64,000 nt of DNA from Nitrospira sp. Ga0074138. Lineage in GTDB: Bacteria > Nitrospirota > Nitrospiria > Nitrospirales > Nitrospiraceae. How positions within the stretch are numbered: the first letter of the stretch is position 1; the number at the start of each line of letters is the position of its first letter. The notes beneath the pieces are model-generated. The model saw only the letters and a program-made list of their open reading frames with translations. It had not been told where the DNA came from and ran no database searches. The stretch lies in assembly GCA_001464735.1 (NCBI GenBank), contig LNDU01000032.1, forward strand, positions 1 through 64,000, in the 5' to 3' direction. A program made the position numbers and the translations under genes. This document shows positions 19,279-30,508 of this stretch, piece by piece.

Positions 19279-20139
19279 TCACGCATGTCCCCATTTGAGT
19301 TTTTCCCGCAATACTTCGTAGTAGTGACTTTCTGGAAATCTGATCAATTGGGTCCGATAGTCTGAAGTTTGAATGACTGCGGTATCTCCTTGTGTGATGG
19401 AGACGCCGACCTGCCCATCAAGCGTGGCCATCGATCCTTCATCCTTACTCGTCAACGTTGCTTCAATGACGACATTGCCCGGCACGATTAAGGGGCGATG
19501 TGTCAGTGTGTGTGGGCAGATTGGCGTCAGGATGAGCGCCTGTAGGGCGGGATTCATGATAGGCCCCCCAGCAGAGAGCGAGTAGGCCGTAGAGCCTGTC
19601 GGTGTGCCAATGATCAGGCCGTCCCCTCGCAGATTCGTCACGAACTGGCCATTAATGGCGATGTGGAGTTCAATCATGCGAGCCAGGGTCCCTTTGCTGA
19701 TGACGACATCGTTGAGTACGATGCCTCTCGCAACGGTTTCCCCATGCCGATGGACGTGGGTGGCCAGCATCAGTCGTTCATCAAGAGTAAAATCGTTGGC
19801 AAATACCCGTTCGAGGGAAGGATAGAGGTTGTCCAATCTGACTTCCGTCAAGAAGCCAAGGCCTCCCATATTGACACCCAAGATGGGAATGCTCCGCTCT
19901 GCTGCGAGCCGTGCGGCATTGAGAATAGTGCCGTCCCCTCCGAGCACCAAGAGAACATCGGCCTTCTGAGCTAGTTGAGTCTTGGGAATTCCTCCAACCT
20001 CGTTCAAGAGTGCTGCAGATGTTGTGTCGAGCAAGACATCAATGCTACGGGCTCGGAGCCAGGCAGCCACGCCGAGCAGCGTGTCTTTTACTTCGGGGAA
20101 CTTGGGCTTGGTCAAGATCCCAATGCTTTTACTTTTCAT
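19279..20139 (-). CDS. nadK: NAD kinase
   Basis: LLVLGGDGTILNAARLAAERSIPILGVNMGGLGFLTE...LRGDGLIIGTPTGSTAYSLSAGGPIM. Confidence 0.95.
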   Translation of the reverse strand: MKSKSIGILTKPKFPEVKDTLLGVAAWLRARSIDVLLDTTSAALLNEVGGIPKTQLAQKADVLLVLGGDGTILNAARLAAERSIPILGVNMGGLGFLTEVRLDNLYPSLERVFANDFTLDERLMLATHVHRHGETVARGIVLNDVVISKGTLARMIELHIAINGQFVTNLRGDGLIIGTPTGSTAYSLSAGGPIMNPALQALILTPICPHTLTHRPLIVPGNVVIEATLTSKDEGSMATLDGQVGVSITQGDTAVIQTSDYRTQLIRFPESHYYEVLREKLKWGHA

Positions 20140-20302
20140 GGATACCAGGCATATGGTTGGGTGAACGGGGAGCGTGATTGTATCGGGATGCTGATTTTCA
20201 TGTCAACGGAAAGTCCATTGAGGTTCTGGTCCTCTCGATAGGTTAAAACAAGAGAAGGGGGTGATGTGGTCTTCAACTCGCTGTCTTGTTCTCCGCTCAA
20301 TC

Positions 20303-20331
20303 TTGACTCTCACTCATACTGTGGTTAGAAT
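20303..20331 (+). promoter_or_regulatory. Sigma70-type promoter upstream of clpC
   Basis: TTGACT (20303-20308), 17-bp spacer, TAGAAT (20326-20331), about 70 bp upstream of the clpC ATG. Confidence 0.55.
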
Positions 20332-20401
20332 CACATCAAGGTTTTTCAAGGGTTTTGCTCGAACGCGGCCAGGAGTTTCTACTCTCTGAGAAGGAGGCAG
20401 G

Positions 20402-22828
20402 ATGTTCGAACGATTCACGGACAAAGGTCGAAAGATCATCATCCTCGCGCGCGAGGAGGCCGAGCGGCATCAAAACGACTATCTAGGGACTGAACATCTC
20501 GTCCTGGCCATCCTCCGCGAGTCTGATGGCATTGCCCTTATGATTTTGAAAAAGATGGGGCTTTCTACTGAACAGATTAGGCTGGAAATCGAGCGAAATC
20601 TGCCCGGCGGCGGAACGACGATGACGTTTGGGGAAATCCCATTTAGTCCACGGGTGAAGAAGGTCATTGAATATGGTGTTGAGGAGGCCCGTCTGCTGGG
20701 CCACAACCACATCGGTAGTGAGCACCTGCTTCTTGGACTGTTGCGGGAAGAAGAGGGGATCGGTGGGAAAATTCTTCGGAGTTTGGGTGCAAATCTTCTG
20801 ACCGCGCGTCAGCTGACCGTGACGTTTTTGCGGAAATCTGCTCCACGTGAACGTGATCGAAAGAGTAATACCCCGGCGCTGGATGAGTTTGGCCGTGATC
20901 TGACGCAGTTGGCTCAAGAAGGTCAATTGGACCCGGTGATCGGTCGAGCTGACGAAATCGAACGTGTGTTGCAAATTCTCAGTCGGAGAAGCAAGAACAA
21001 TCCCGTCCTTATCGGCGAGTCTGGTGTGGGAAAGACTGCCATTGTCGAGGGGCTAGCTCAACGCATCATTCAATCCGAAGTTCCTGACAACCTGCTCTCT
21101 CGTCGGGTCATCGCCTTGGATCTAGGGTCGCTCGTGGCAGGCACAAAGTATCGCGGACAGTTTGAAGAACGCCTCAAGGTGGTGATGAAGGAGATTGTCC
21201 AAGCGGGCAATATCATTATTTTCATCGATGAACTTCACACACTCGTTGGGGCTGGGGCTGCGGAAGGGTCCATTGATGCCTCCAATATGTTGAAGCCGGC
21301 CTTATCGCGCGGCGAGATTCAATGCATTGGGGCCACGACCTTGGATGAGTACCGAAAGCATATTGAAAAAGACGGTGCCTTAAAACGGCGATTCCAACCT
21401 ATCCACGTACAGCCGCCCAATCTCGACGAAACGGTCCGCATTATCCAAGGGCTTCGGGACCGATACGAAGAGCATCATGGAGTGGAAATCACGGAAGATG
21501 CCATTGTTGAGGCCGTGAAGTTGGCGGATCGGTATATCACCGACCGGTTCCTTCCTGACAAGGCGATCGATTTGATCGACGAAACGGGTTCGCGTGCCAA
21601 ACTCCAGACCTACGCCCTCCCTTCTGAATTGAAAGCGATGGAGCAGGAGCTGAAGAAGGTTTCGCGAGAGAAGGAACTCTCGATCTCCATGCAGAATTTC
21701 GAGGAGGCCGTACGGCATCGTGAGGAAGAAGAACGGCTACGCAAGCTGCTCGACGAATCTAAGCGAGAATGGAAGAAGAATCAGGAAAAGAACAAGCCTG
21801 TGATCGGTAAAGAGGATGTTGCCTATGTTGTCTCAAAAATGACTGGTATTCCGCTCTTTAAGCTAGAGGAAGAAGAGTCCAATAAGCTCTTGCGTATGGA
21901 AGAGTTTCTCCATAAACGAGTCATCGGTCAAAATGAGGCGATCTCCGCGGTCGCTCGTGCTATCCGTCGTTCTCGTGCCGGTTTGAAAGAGGCCAAGAAG
22001 CCGATTGGCTCGTTCATCTTCCTCGGGCCCACAGGTGTCGGAAAAACGGAACTGGCCAGGACATTGGCGGAGTTTCTGTTCAACAGCGAAGATGCGTTGA
22101 TTCGTGTCGACATGTCTGAATACCAAGAAAAATTTACAAGCTCGAGACTCTTCGGCGCGCCTCCCGGCTATGTGGGATACGAAGAAGGGGGGCAGCTGAC
22201 CGAGAAGGTCCGCCGTCGGCCTTATTCCGTCGTATTGTTCGATGAAATTGAGAAGGCGCATCCGGATGTGTTCAATGTTCTCCTTCAAGTATTAGACGAC
22301 GGCGTGCTGACTGATAGTCTTGGACGAAAGATTGATTTCAAAAATACGGTTGTCATTATGACGTCCAACATCGGGACGAAAATGATTCAGAAGGGTGTTT
22401 CTCTTGGTTTTCAGAGCACAGAGGGCGAAGCCGCGCGTCGGAAGAAGGAAGAAGTACTCGGAGAGCTTCGGAAGTCGTTTAGTCCAGAGTTTCTGAACCG
22501 GATCGATGAAATCGTGATCTTCCATCAGCTGGAAAAAGAGCAGCTCTATAGCATCTTGGATATCCTGCTCCGGGAGTTGAACCTCCGTCTGTTGGATAAA
22601 GGGATTGAGATTGAGGTCGACGATGAAGTCAAGCAATGGCTTATCAAAGAGGGTTATGAGCCGTTGTACGGAGCGAGGCCAATGCGTCGGGCGATCCAAC
22701 GTGCCATCGGTGACCCGCTCTCGGATGAGCTCATCAGAGGACGCTTCAAAGAAAGTCGCAAGGTGAAAGTGGTTCTGCGGGACGGAGCCCCAACTTTCAT
22801 CGAGCAGGAGGCTATGGCCGGAGTCTAG
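20402..22828 (+). CDS. clpC: ATP-dependent Clp protease ATP-binding subunit ClpC
   Basis: [40 protein letters not shown]; two Walker A motifs ([16 protein letters not shown]); UVR-like linker. Confidence 0.96.
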   Translation: MFERFTDKGRKIIILAREEAERHQNDYLGTEHLVLAILRESDGIALMILKKMGLSTEQIRLEIERNLPGGGTTMTFGEIPFSPRVKKVIEYGVEEARLLGHNHIGSEHLLLGLLREEEGIGGKILRSLGANLLTARQLTVTFLRKSAPRERDRKSNTPALDEFGRDLTQLAQEGQLDPVIGRADEIERVLQILSRRSKNNPVLIGESGVGKTAIVEGLAQRIIQSEVPDNLLSRRVIALDLGSLVAGTKYRGQFEERLKVVMKEIVQAGNIIIFIDELHTLVGAGAAEGSIDASNMLKPALSRGEIQCIGATTLDEYRKHIEKDGALKRRFQPIHVQPPNLDETVRIIQGLRDRYEEHHGVEITEDAIVEAVKLADRYITDRFLPDKAIDLIDETGSRAKLQTYALPSELKAMEQELKKVSREKELSISMQNFEEAVRHREEEERLRKLLDESKREWKKNQEKNKPVIGKEDVAYVVSKMTGIPLFKLEEEESNKLLRMEEFLHKRVIGQNEAISAVARAIRRSRAGLKEAKKPIGSFIFLGPTGVGKTELARTLAEFLFNSEDALIRVDMSEYQEKFTSSRLFGAPPGYVGYEEGGQLTEKVRRRPYSVVLFDEIEKAHPDVFNVLLQVLDDGVLTDSLGRKIDFKNTVVIMTSNIGTKMIQKGVSLGFQSTEGEAARRKKEEVLGELRKSFSPEFLNRIDEIVIFHQLEKEQLYSILDILLRELNLRLLDKGIEIEVDDEVKQWLIKEGYEPLYGARPMRRAIQRAIGDPLSDELIRGRFKESRKVKVVLRDGAPTFIEQEAMAGV

Positions 22829-22936
22829 TGCCCTTTGTGAGCGTTCACGTCCCCAGGCAATCGTGAGCGGCCTCTGTGGCGGATCGCTGCAGGGGCCGTT
22901 TTGTTATTCAATGCCATCTGAGCCATTCGTAACGAG

Positions 22937-24040
22937 ATGTGTGCCTTTCCCAATCAGTCTGAATCTCAACCTGGGACTCAATGGCGTCCGGGCCCGGTTC
23001 TTGGAATCGAGTCTTCATGCGATGAAACAGCTGCCGCCGTGCTCAGTTGTGCAGGAGAGGTGCTTTCCAACGTCGTATCTTCACAAGTGACCGTCCATGA
23101 AAAGTTTGGTGGCGTCGTTCCAGAATTAGCCGCACGGGCCCACCTTGGGACGATCAATTTGGTTGTCGAGGAAGCCTTGGCGGCCGCCCGAGTCTCGAAG
23201 CATACTCTCGGTGCCGTGGCCGTCACCAAGGGACCCGGATTGGCTGGAGCGCTTTTGGTGGGAGTGAATTACGCCAAGGCCTTGAGTTATGGCTTAGGGA
23301 TTCCGATCATCGGGGTCAATCATCTGCAGGGCCATATCGCCTCTGCATGGCTCGCCGATCCGACGTTCCCACTATCCTGCATTGTGCTGGTTGTATCGGG
23401 TGGCCACACTCATCTCTATCGCCATGAAGTCGATGGTAAGTGTATCCTACTGGGACGCACTCGTGACGACGCCGCCGGTGAAGCGTTCGACAAGGGAGCC
23501 CAGATGCTTGGCTTGGGGTATCCGGGTGGACCGGCCGTTGATCGAATCGCACGTTCCGGAGATCCACAGGCCATTCAATTTCCAAGATTCCACCGGGCAA
23601 AGAACAGTCTTGAGTTCAGCTTCAGTGGGCTCAAGACGGCGTTGTTGTATAAGCTACGAGAAATGGATGATCCTCTGCGAGCTCATCAGACGGCCGACTT
23701 AGCGGCTGGCTATCAAGAGGCTATTGTGCAGGTTTTGGCCACGAAGGCGTTTGCTGCACTCAAGCAATCGAACCTGGCTGCGCTTGCCGTCGTGGGTGGG
23801 GTCTCAGCTAATTCACGGTTGAGGGCCTTACTGAGCGAGCGAGCGGCACGTGAAGGCATTCGCCTATCGTTGCCTCCTATCGAGTATTGCACCGACAACG
23901 CTGCCATGATTGCCTCGGCGGGGCGCCAGTTGCTGATGAACGGAGAACGACCGCAGGCAGATCTCGACATCAGCCCGGCTGAGAGATTCGAGACGATTCA
24001 TGACGAAAACCGATCGCATATCGGTTCCTCTAAGGGATAA
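22937..24040 (+). CDS. tsaD: tRNA N6-adenosine threonylcarbamoyltransferase TsaD
   Basis: VLGIESSCDETAAAVL...VPELAARAHL...GVNHLQGHIASAWL...VSGGHTHLY...GVSANSRLR. Confidence 0.95.
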   Translation: MCAFPNQSESQPGTQWRPGPVLGIESSCDETAAAVLSCAGEVLSNVVSSQVTVHEKFGGVVPELAARAHLGTINLVVEEALAAARVSKHTLGAVAVTKGPGLAGALLVGVNYAKALSYGLGIPIIGVNHLQGHIASAWLADPTFPLSCIVLVVSGGHTHLYRHEVDGKCILLGRTRDDAAGEAFDKGAQMLGLGYPGGPAVDRIARSGDPQAIQFPRFHRAKNSLEFSFSGLKTALLYKLREMDDPLRAHQTADLAAGYQEAIVQVLATKAFAALKQSNLAALAVVGGVSANSRLRALLSERAAREGIRLSLPPIEYCTDNAAMIASAGRQLLMNGERPQADLDISPAERFETIHDENRSHIGSSKG

Positions 24041-24081
24041 GGAGAACGCCCATTCCTGATATCCGAGGTCAGATCACAGGA

Positions 24082-25746
24082 TTGCGTACTAGCCAAGTCG
24101 CGTCGGTTGAACGACTCTACCGACGTCGTGTCTCACCCGACAAGGTCATGACCCCGGAGCTCGCAAAGGCAATGGCCCAACTGACCATTGAGCTTCGTCG
24201 CCCGATTGGCGTGCTGTTGACCAGGCGTGGACAAGTTCAGGACGTGATTGTGGGAACGGAATTGACGTTGTCTTCCACAACGCTGACGCTGTTCCGTACA
24301 GGCGCGAGATCGCTCCGTGGCTTGAGGTTCATTCGAACGCAACTGCACGATCAGCCCATCAGTCAAGAGGTGCTGACAGACCTCGCTTTCTTGCGACTTG
24401 ATCTGATCGGCCTGCTCTCTGTCACGGAGGAGGGGCAACTTGGCAATTTGTATCTCGCTCATCTGCTGGCACCCAATTCGACCGGGCAATTGTTCAAAGT
24501 GCTCAAGGCTGTTCCGTTCCACAATCTCACACTGATGTTCGACCAGTTCATCGAAGAGCTTGAGGCAGACCTTCAGCAGGCGCGAGCTCACTATGCGATT
24601 GAGAGCGGTAAGGAATCGGCAATCCTTGTCAGCGCCTCTATCAAGAGCCGGTCCGAGCAGGAAGAGCGTTTAGCCGAATTGGCGGAGCTGGCTACCTCCG
24701 CCGACGTCACGGTGGTCGACCGTGTTGTGCAAAGGACGCCGGACGGGCATCAGCGCTATCTCTTGGGCCGCGGCAAGATGAAGGACGTCCTGATTCAGAC
24801 CCTCCATCGGGGCGCCGACATGGTGATCTTTGATCAAACATTGTCACCGGCTCAATTGCGAGCCATTTCAGAGATGACTGATATCAAGGTGATCGACCGG
24901 ACACAACTGATCCTGGATATCTTTGCCCGCCGAGCCCACAGCCGCGAAGGCAAAGTGCAGGTGGAACTCGCGCAGTTGCGGTACCTGCTCCCACGGTTAT
25001 CCGGAAAAGGCACCCAACTCTCGCGTCTGGGTGGCGGGATCGGTACTCGGGGGCCGGGCGAAACCAAACTGGAGACTGATCGTCGCCGTGTGCGGGATCG
25101 CATCACGCATCTAGAACGAGAACTGACACAGTTTGGACGCCAGCAAGATCAACGTCGGTCCAGGCGAGATCGGCACGGACTCCCCGTCGTTTCTCTCGTG
25201 GGCTACACGAACGCCGGTAAGTCTACGTTGCTCAATGTGCTGACGAACAGTCAGGTATCAGCTCAAAACAGACTGTTCGAAACTCTGGACACGACGAGTC
25301 GACGCCTGCGGTTCCCGGAGGATCGCGAAGTCATCATCACCGATACGGTAGGATTTATCCGGGATCTTCCGCAAGAACTGGTCGGTGCCTTTCGGACAAC
25401 GCTCGAAGAACTACGAGAGGCTGATCTCCTGCTGCATGTTGTCGACGGCAGCGCCGCAGACATCGACATTCAGATTACCGCCGTCGTCGCCATTCTTGAG
25501 GACTTGCATTTGAACGCGATACCGAGATTGTTGGTGCTGAATAAGTGTGACCAGGTGTCCCCAGCGCGCGCTGAGTTGCTTTGCCGACGGTATGGAGCCA
25601 TTGGTATGTCGGCGCTCCAGCCCGAGACACTTCGTCCTCTCTTCGCTCAGCTAGAAGCACACGTGAGATCTCTGCTAATCGGTGAATGTCAGACTACTGG
25701 CCTGCCGCCGCAGGACGATGCGCTGGTGCTTGCATCTCGTCGGTAA
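24082..25746 (+). CDS. hflX: GTPase HflX
   Basis: LGRGKMKDVL...RLGGGIGTRGPGETKLETDRR...SLVGYTNAGKSTLLNVLT...ITDTVGFIRDLPQELVGAFRTTLEE. Confidence 0.95.
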   Translation: MRTSQVASVERLYRRRVSPDKVMTPELAKAMAQLTIELRRPIGVLLTRRGQVQDVIVGTELTLSSTTLTLFRTGARSLRGLRFIRTQLHDQPISQEVLTDLAFLRLDLIGLLSVTEEGQLGNLYLAHLLAPNSTGQLFKVLKAVPFHNLTLMFDQFIEELEADLQQARAHYAIESGKESAILVSASIKSRSEQEERLAELAELATSADVTVVDRVVQRTPDGHQRYLLGRGKMKDVLIQTLHRGADMVIFDQTLSPAQLRAISEMTDIKVIDRTQLILDIFARRAHSREGKVQVELAQLRYLLPRLSGKGTQLSRLGGGIGTRGPGETKLETDRRRVRDRITHLERELTQFGRQQDQRRSRRDRHGLPVVSLVGYTNAGKSTLLNVLTNSQVSAQNRLFETLDTTSRRLRFPEDREVIITDTVGFIRDLPQELVGAFRTTLEELREADLLLHVVDGSAADIDIQITAVVAILEDLHLNAIPRLLVLNKCDQVSPARAELLCRRYGAIGMSALQPETLRPLFAQLEAHVRSLLIGECQTTGLPPQDDALVLASRR

Positions 25747-25767
25747 CCTCTGCACAATCGGGCCGCT

Positions 25768-26433
25768 ATGAAGAAGGTCAACCGCACGAGGGCGCTGTCC
25801 GTTCTCGACCGGTCGGCGCAGATTGCTAGGAGTCTCCGTCATGCCATGCCGGTGGCTGTGGTGGAATTAACCCATCGTTCGCCGTGGGAGCTGCTGGTTG
25901 CCACCATTCTATCCGCACAGTGCACGGATCAGCGAGTGAATCTGGTCACGCCGGCGCTTTTCAAGCGGTATCGCACACCTCACGAGATGGCGAACGCATC
26001 GTCGACGGAACTGGAGGCGTTGATCAGATCAACTGGATTTTACAAGAGTAAGGCGAAAAACTTGATCGGTTGTGCGCAAGCCGTTGCTGCGCAGTTCAAG
26101 GGGCAAGTTCCCGATACCATGGAAGAACTCATCGCCATACCTGGTGTCGGGCGAAAAACAGCGAATGTACTCCTTGGGGCCGCATTTGGGAAACCGGGTA
26201 TTGTGGTCGATACACATGTGCGACGGGTGACCAACCGACTCGCCCTGACCCAGTCAAGTGACCCTGAGCGAATCGAACGCGACCTGCAATCGGTGTATCC
26301 GCAAACCCAGTGGACGGATGTGTCCCAACGGTTGCTCCTTCATGGTCGGTATGTGTGCCTCGCGCGGAAGCCTCGCTGCCTTATTTGCCCGATTTACGAT
26401 GTGTGTGAGTGGGAAGGAAAACTACCGACATGA
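25768..26433 (+). CDS. nth: Endonuclease III
   Basis: ILSAQCTDQRVNLVTPALF...IPGVGRKTANVLLGAAFGKPGIVVDTHVRRVTNRL; C-terminal 4Fe-4S cysteines CLARKPRCLICPIYDVC. Confidence 0.95.
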   Translation: MKKVNRTRALSVLDRSAQIARSLRHAMPVAVVELTHRSPWELLVATILSAQCTDQRVNLVTPALFKRYRTPHEMANASSTELEALIRSTGFYKSKAKNLIGCAQAVAAQFKGQVPDTMEELIAIPGVGRKTANVLLGAAFGKPGIVVDTHVRRVTNRLALTQSSDPERIERDLQSVYPQTQWTDVSQRLLLHGRYVCLARKPRCLICPIYDVCEWEGKLPT

Positions 26434-27308
26434 TTAAGAGTATGACAGGATTTGGCCGGCGACAGGGACTATGGTCCGACGGGACCGTCAGTGTTGAAGT
26501 GAGATCCGTGAACCATCGTTTCCTTGAAACCTCCATTCGCCTGCCGAAGTCGATGAGTGGGCTAGAAGAACGCTTCAAGAAGATGATCCAGCAACAGTGT
26601 GTACGTGGGCGAGTCGATCTTGCGGTGCTGCTTCAGGGGAGTCGGGGAAGTGCTCGCGAGGTGCAACTTGACCTTGGCCTAGCGAAGCAGTACCATCAGG
26701 CTCTCCGTACACTCCAGCGCACGCTGAAACTTAAAGGCTCCATTGACATCGGACTGATGGCTGGTTTTCGCGATATTGTTGCGCTTTCCGAGCAGACGGC
26801 CGACGATCCTAAGCTCACAAAAATGGTGGAAAAACTGGGGCTGCTCGCAGTGTCGGACATGGTAAAAATGCGGGAGAAAGAGGGAGCCTTGCTTTCGCAG
26901 GATATCCTGGATCGGCTCGACCACGTGCGTGAGTGCAGGAGCTCGGTATCGTCCCGTGCTCCCTTCATTGCGCAGGAAACTTTCGACCGTATGAAGCAGC
27001 GAGTGGAGAAGTTGTTGGCAGACGCTATCCCGGACCTCCCTCGGCTCAATCAAGAGTTGGCCCTGTATGCCGATCGGTGCGACATTACAGAAGAATTGGT
27101 CAGACTAGACACGCATATGATACAGTTTGAGCGTGCGCTCCAAGGGACCGAGTCGGTGGGAAAGACGTTGGATTTTCTTCTCCAGGAATTAGGCCGGGAG
27201 GTCAATACCATTGGATCGAAAGCCAACGACGCGGCGATCAGGGCCGACGTGGTGCGAATGAAAGCCGAGCTTGAGCGCATACGTGAACAGATACAGAATG
27301 TCGAATGA
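26430..27308 (+). CDS. YicC family endoribonuclease/stress protein
   Basis: MIKSMTGFGRRQG...VEVRSVNHRFLETSIRLP; C-terminal REVNTIGSKANDAAIRADVVRMKAELERIREQIQNVE. Confidence 0.95.
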   Translation: MIKSMTGFGRRQGLWSDGTVSVEVRSVNHRFLETSIRLPKSMSGLEERFKKMIQQQCVRGRVDLAVLLQGSRGSAREVQLDLGLAKQYHQALRTLQRTLKLKGSIDIGLMAGFRDIVALSEQTADDPKLTKMVEKLGLLAVSDMVKMREKEGALLSQDILDRLDHVRECRSSVSSRAPFIAQETFDRMKQRVEKLLADAIPDLPRLNQELALYADRCDITEELVRLDTHMIQFERALQGTESVGKTLDFLLQELGREVNTIGSKANDAAIRADVVRMKAELERIREQIQNVE

Positions 27309-28021
27309 GTACCGCGATGACCACAAGTAACCTTCCTTCTGGTGTGACGGGGGCTCGGCAAACTCCTGAACGTCGGGGAATTCTGTACATCATTTCAGCT
27401 CCTTCAGGCGCAGGGAAGACGACCTTGTGTAAACAGGTCGTGGCGTCGGTCCCAGAGCTGTGGCATTCGGTGTCGTTCACGACAAGAAAACCGCGTCCAG
27501 GAGAAGAACACGGACGCGAGTACTTCTTTATCGACGAGAATGTCTTCCACGATATGGTTGCCAGGAATGAGTTCTTGGAGTACGCCCACGTGTATTCCAA
27601 CTGGTATGGCACACCGCGGAAGCCCTTAATGGATAAGATGGAGCAGGGTATCGATGTCTTGCTGGAAATCGATGTCCAGGGTGCGCTTCAGATTAAAAAG
27701 AAATTTGGCGATGCTGTCTATATTTTCATCCTCCCTCCATCGATGGACATTCTGCGTGCTCGACTCCAAGGTCGGGGATCCGACTCTCAGGAGGAGATTG
27801 TCCGCCGATTGCAAAAGGTGAAAGAAGAAGTCTGGTGTTTCAGGGAATATTATTACATTGTCCGCAACGATGATCTGACGCAGTCTCTCCGTGAGCTGCA
27901 AAGCATTTTTATTGCGGAACGTCTGAAGACCAAACGGATGGACCTGCAATGGCTTGAACAAAGCTTTATTCTTGAGAAAGATGCAAAATCTCAGGAAACG
28001 GAACCGTCATCCACATTATAA
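27305..28021 (+). CDS. gmk: Guanylate kinase
   Basis: IISAPSGAGKTTLCKQVV...SVSFTTRKPRPGEEHGREYFFIDE...LLEIDVQGALQIKK. Confidence 0.95.
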   Translation: MSTAMTTSNLPSGVTGARQTPERRGILYIISAPSGAGKTTLCKQVVASVPELWHSVSFTTRKPRPGEEHGREYFFIDENVFHDMVARNEFLEYAHVYSNWYGTPRKPLMDKMEQGIDVLLEIDVQGALQIKKKFGDAVYIFILPPSMDILRARLQGRGSDSQEEIVRRLQKVKEEVWCFREYYYIVRNDDLTQSLRELQSIFIAERLKTKRMDLQWLEQSFILEKDAKSQETEPSSTL

Positions 28022-28040
28022 CGAGGGAGCTAGACCGACT

Positions 28041-28400
28041 ATGATCGACATGTTGAGTTTGTTACCGCAATACGCGTCCAATGAGTTCGATTCCCGTCAC
28101 CGCTTGGTGATCGTCGCTTCACAGCGCGCGAAGCACTTGACTCAAGGTGCGAAGTCAACCTGGTCCTCTCGCTTCACAAAAGAAACAACCATGGCGCTCG
28201 ACGAGGTGCTGAGAGGTCATGTCAAGTATCTGACCGGCAAGGAAGCCCGAGATGCCATGAAGGAAGCCAAACGAGGGAAAGAAGGTGAAACCGAGCGCAT
28301 CGCGATGATGACGGGAGAGGACGCCCGCGAAATCAAGAAGGAACTCAGTGTCTACGTCGATGATACGGTACCGCCGACGGTAGCTCCGGCTGAGGAGTAG
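28041..28400 (+). CDS. rpoZ: RNA polymerase omega subunit
   Basis: YASNEFDSRHRLVIVASQRAKHLTQGA...KETTMALDEVLRG; downstream of gmk; start at Met 28041. Confidence 0.85.
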   Translation: MIDMLSLLPQYASNEFDSRHRLVIVASQRAKHLTQGAKSTWSSRFTKETTMALDEVLRGHVKYLTGKEARDAMKEAKRGKEGETERIAMMTGEDAREIKKELSVYVDDTVPPTVAPAEE

Positions 28401-28402
28401 CA

Positions 28403-29647
28403 TTGGAGGAAGTACACGTGCCGACCAATCCGTGGGGCAAGAGGCTTGTCCTTGGAGTAACGGGCAGCATCGCTGCGTATAAAGCGGTCGGGTTGCTTCG
28501 ATCTCTTGCGCGTGACGGTGCCACCGTGTCAGTGGTCATGACTCAGGCTGCCACGAAATTTGTGACTCCTCTTACGTTTGAAGTGCTGTCAGGACAGCGA
28601 GTGGCAACGGACCTCTTTGAATCTCATGAAGAAATGGTCCATCTTGCTGTCCCAGAACAAGCCGATGCAATTATTGTGGCGCCGGCGACGGCCAATTTTC
28701 TGGCAAAAGCGGCACTTGGTCTGGCGGATGATCTGTTGAGCACGATGCTGTTGAACGCTCGGTGTCCCATGATTATCGCTCCGGCCATGGATGGGGACAT
28801 GTGGACACATCCCACGGTCGTTCAACATGTGCAGGTGCTCCGAGCTCGTGGCGTCGTCGTGCTTGATCCTGAAGTCGGTCCGCTGGCATCAGGACAAGTC
28901 GCACAAGGGAGGTTGCCGGCAGAGTCACGAATCATGGATGCAGTGTATGCCGCACTGAACCCTCGGCGGGATTGGCAAGGGCAGCGGGTGTTGGTCTCCG
29001 CGGGCCCGACTCAGGAACCCATTGATCCGGTTCGTTTTATTTCGAACCATTCCTCCGGGAAGATGGGGTATGCCATTGCAGAGGCCGCACGGGATCGAGG
29101 TGCGGAGGTGGTGTTGGTGACAGGGCCGTCCTCTCTAACGCCTCCTCCCGGAGTGACTGCTGTTTCGGTCAATACAGCGAGCGAGATGACCGATGCGTTG
29201 AGTCGGCATTTCCCTGCTGCTAAGGTTCTGATCATGGCTGCAGCGGTTGCAGACTTCCGTCCAAAAAATCAGGCCGCACAGAAGCTCAAGAAGCAGGGGA
29301 AATCTGAGCTCGTGCTTGAGTTGGAAGCGACCCCGGACATTCTCGCGATGCTGTCCGCGCGTCGGACATCGCAAATTGTGGTTGGGTTCGCGGCGGAAAC
29401 TGAACACGTATTGTCGCATGCGAAAGACAAGTTGAGAGGAAAAGGGCTGGATCTCATCATTGCGAATGATGTCACGCAAGCGGGAGGTGGGTTTGGCAGT
29501 GACGACAATGCGGTCGTCATTCTTTCGGCCACGGGTGAACAGAGAGTCCTGGGTCTGATGCCCAAGCGGCGTCTGGCCGACGAAATTTTGACCGCTGTGC
29601 ATGAGCTCTGTCTCATCTCGCCGCGTCGCGAGTCCCTGGTGGAGTGA
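28403..29647 (+). CDS. coaBC: Bifunctional phosphopantothenoylcysteine decarboxylase / phosphopantothenate-cysteine ligase
   Basis: LGVTGSIAAYKAVGLLRSLARDGATVSVVMTQAATKFV...PAMDGDMWTHP...VSAGPTQEPIDPVRFISNHSSGKMGYAIAEAA. Confidence 0.95.
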   Translation: MEEVHVPTNPWGKRLVLGVTGSIAAYKAVGLLRSLARDGATVSVVMTQAATKFVTPLTFEVLSGQRVATDLFESHEEMVHLAVPEQADAIIVAPATANFLAKAALGLADDLLSTMLLNARCPMIIAPAMDGDMWTHPTVVQHVQVLRARGVVVLDPEVGPLASGQVAQGRLPAESRIMDAVYAALNPRRDWQGQRVLVSAGPTQEPIDPVRFISNHSSGKMGYAIAEAARDRGAEVVLVTGPSSLTPPPGVTAVSVNTASEMTDALSRHFPAAKVLIMAAAVADFRPKNQAAQKLKKQGKSELVLELEATPDILAMLSARRTSQIVVGFAAETEHVLSHAKDKLRGKGLDLIIANDVTQAGGGFGSDDNAVVILSATGEQRVLGLMPKRRLADEILTAVHELCLISPRRESLVE

Positions 29648-30399
29648 CTGAATCTATGGCGTCAGAATCAAAAAAAGTAGGTAATGCCGCTGAAATTGAT
29701 CGGTTGGCCTTAGTCTTTGCTAAAGATCCAGGGTCTAAGGTGTTTATCCCTCTGGCAGAAGAGTACGGCAAAGCTGGAATGTGGGAAGAGGCGGTTGCTG
29801 TTCTTGAAGATGGGCTGAAGACCTATCCAGGTTTTATCACGGCCATGGTGGCGTTGGGTCGCGCCTATGAGCAGATGAACCAACCGGTCAAGGCGAAGGC
29901 TATTCTTGAAGAAACCATCAAGGTAAGCCCCGACAATCTTCGTGCGCATCGAATATTGGCCAAGCTCTACACGGCTCAAGGAGCCAAGGAATCGGCCATC
30001 CGGTCGTGCAACGTCATATTATCCATAAATCCACATGATCAAGAAGCTTTGTCGCTCTGTGCCGGGCTCAAGGTACCGACGGCTCAGGGAGTGGAAGCAT
30101 CATCCCAAAGAGAATTGTGTGAGAAACCGGTCAAAACCGCAAGCCTTGACGCCAGTCTTCCTCTCGGCGAGGGGATGATATCCGCCATAGACGATGCGAC
30201 GCTGGCAACCAAAGATGAGACCCATAGATTGCTGCGTAGCGTACCCCGCTCAGAAGAAATGGCTATTCCTACAACCGGATCCAGGGACCTGGCCGCACAG
30301 AAAGCCAGAAATCCAGTGATTGCGCAGCTTGAGCAGTGGCTCAACTTGATTCAGGATCGTCGCCGAGATCCTCAAGCCTCTTCTCGCCTCCACTCTTGA
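29644..30399 (+). CDS. Tetratricopeptide repeat protein
   Basis: FIPLAEEYGKAGMWEEAVAVLEDGLKTYPGFITAMVALGRAYEQMNQPVKAKAILEETIKVSPDNLRAHRILAKLY. Confidence 0.85.
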   Translation: MTESMASESKKVGNAAEIDRLALVFAKDPGSKVFIPLAEEYGKAGMWEEAVAVLEDGLKTYPGFITAMVALGRAYEQMNQPVKAKAILEETIKVSPDNLRAHRILAKLYTAQGAKESAIRSCNVILSINPHDQEALSLCAGLKVPTAQGVEASSQRELCEKPVKTASLDASLPLGEGMISAIDDATLATKDETHRLLRSVPRSEEMAIPTTGSRDLAAQKARNPVIAQLEQWLNLIQDRRRDPQASSRLHS

Positions 30400-30508
30400 A
30401 CTTCCCCATGACTTCAGCGGTTTGACCCTCTGAGAGGGGACTGCTAGAATGCCGCCCTTGACATGGTAGGGTGAGGCAGAGGTCTCTAGGGGAGGTATTG
30501 CACACGAT

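Noticed and set aside
20483-20974. 163-aa minus-strand ORF inside clpC
   Set aside because: Shadow of the ClpC reading frame
29135-29602. 155-aa minus-strand ORF inside coaBC
   Set aside because: Antisense to conserved CoaBC; no protein features
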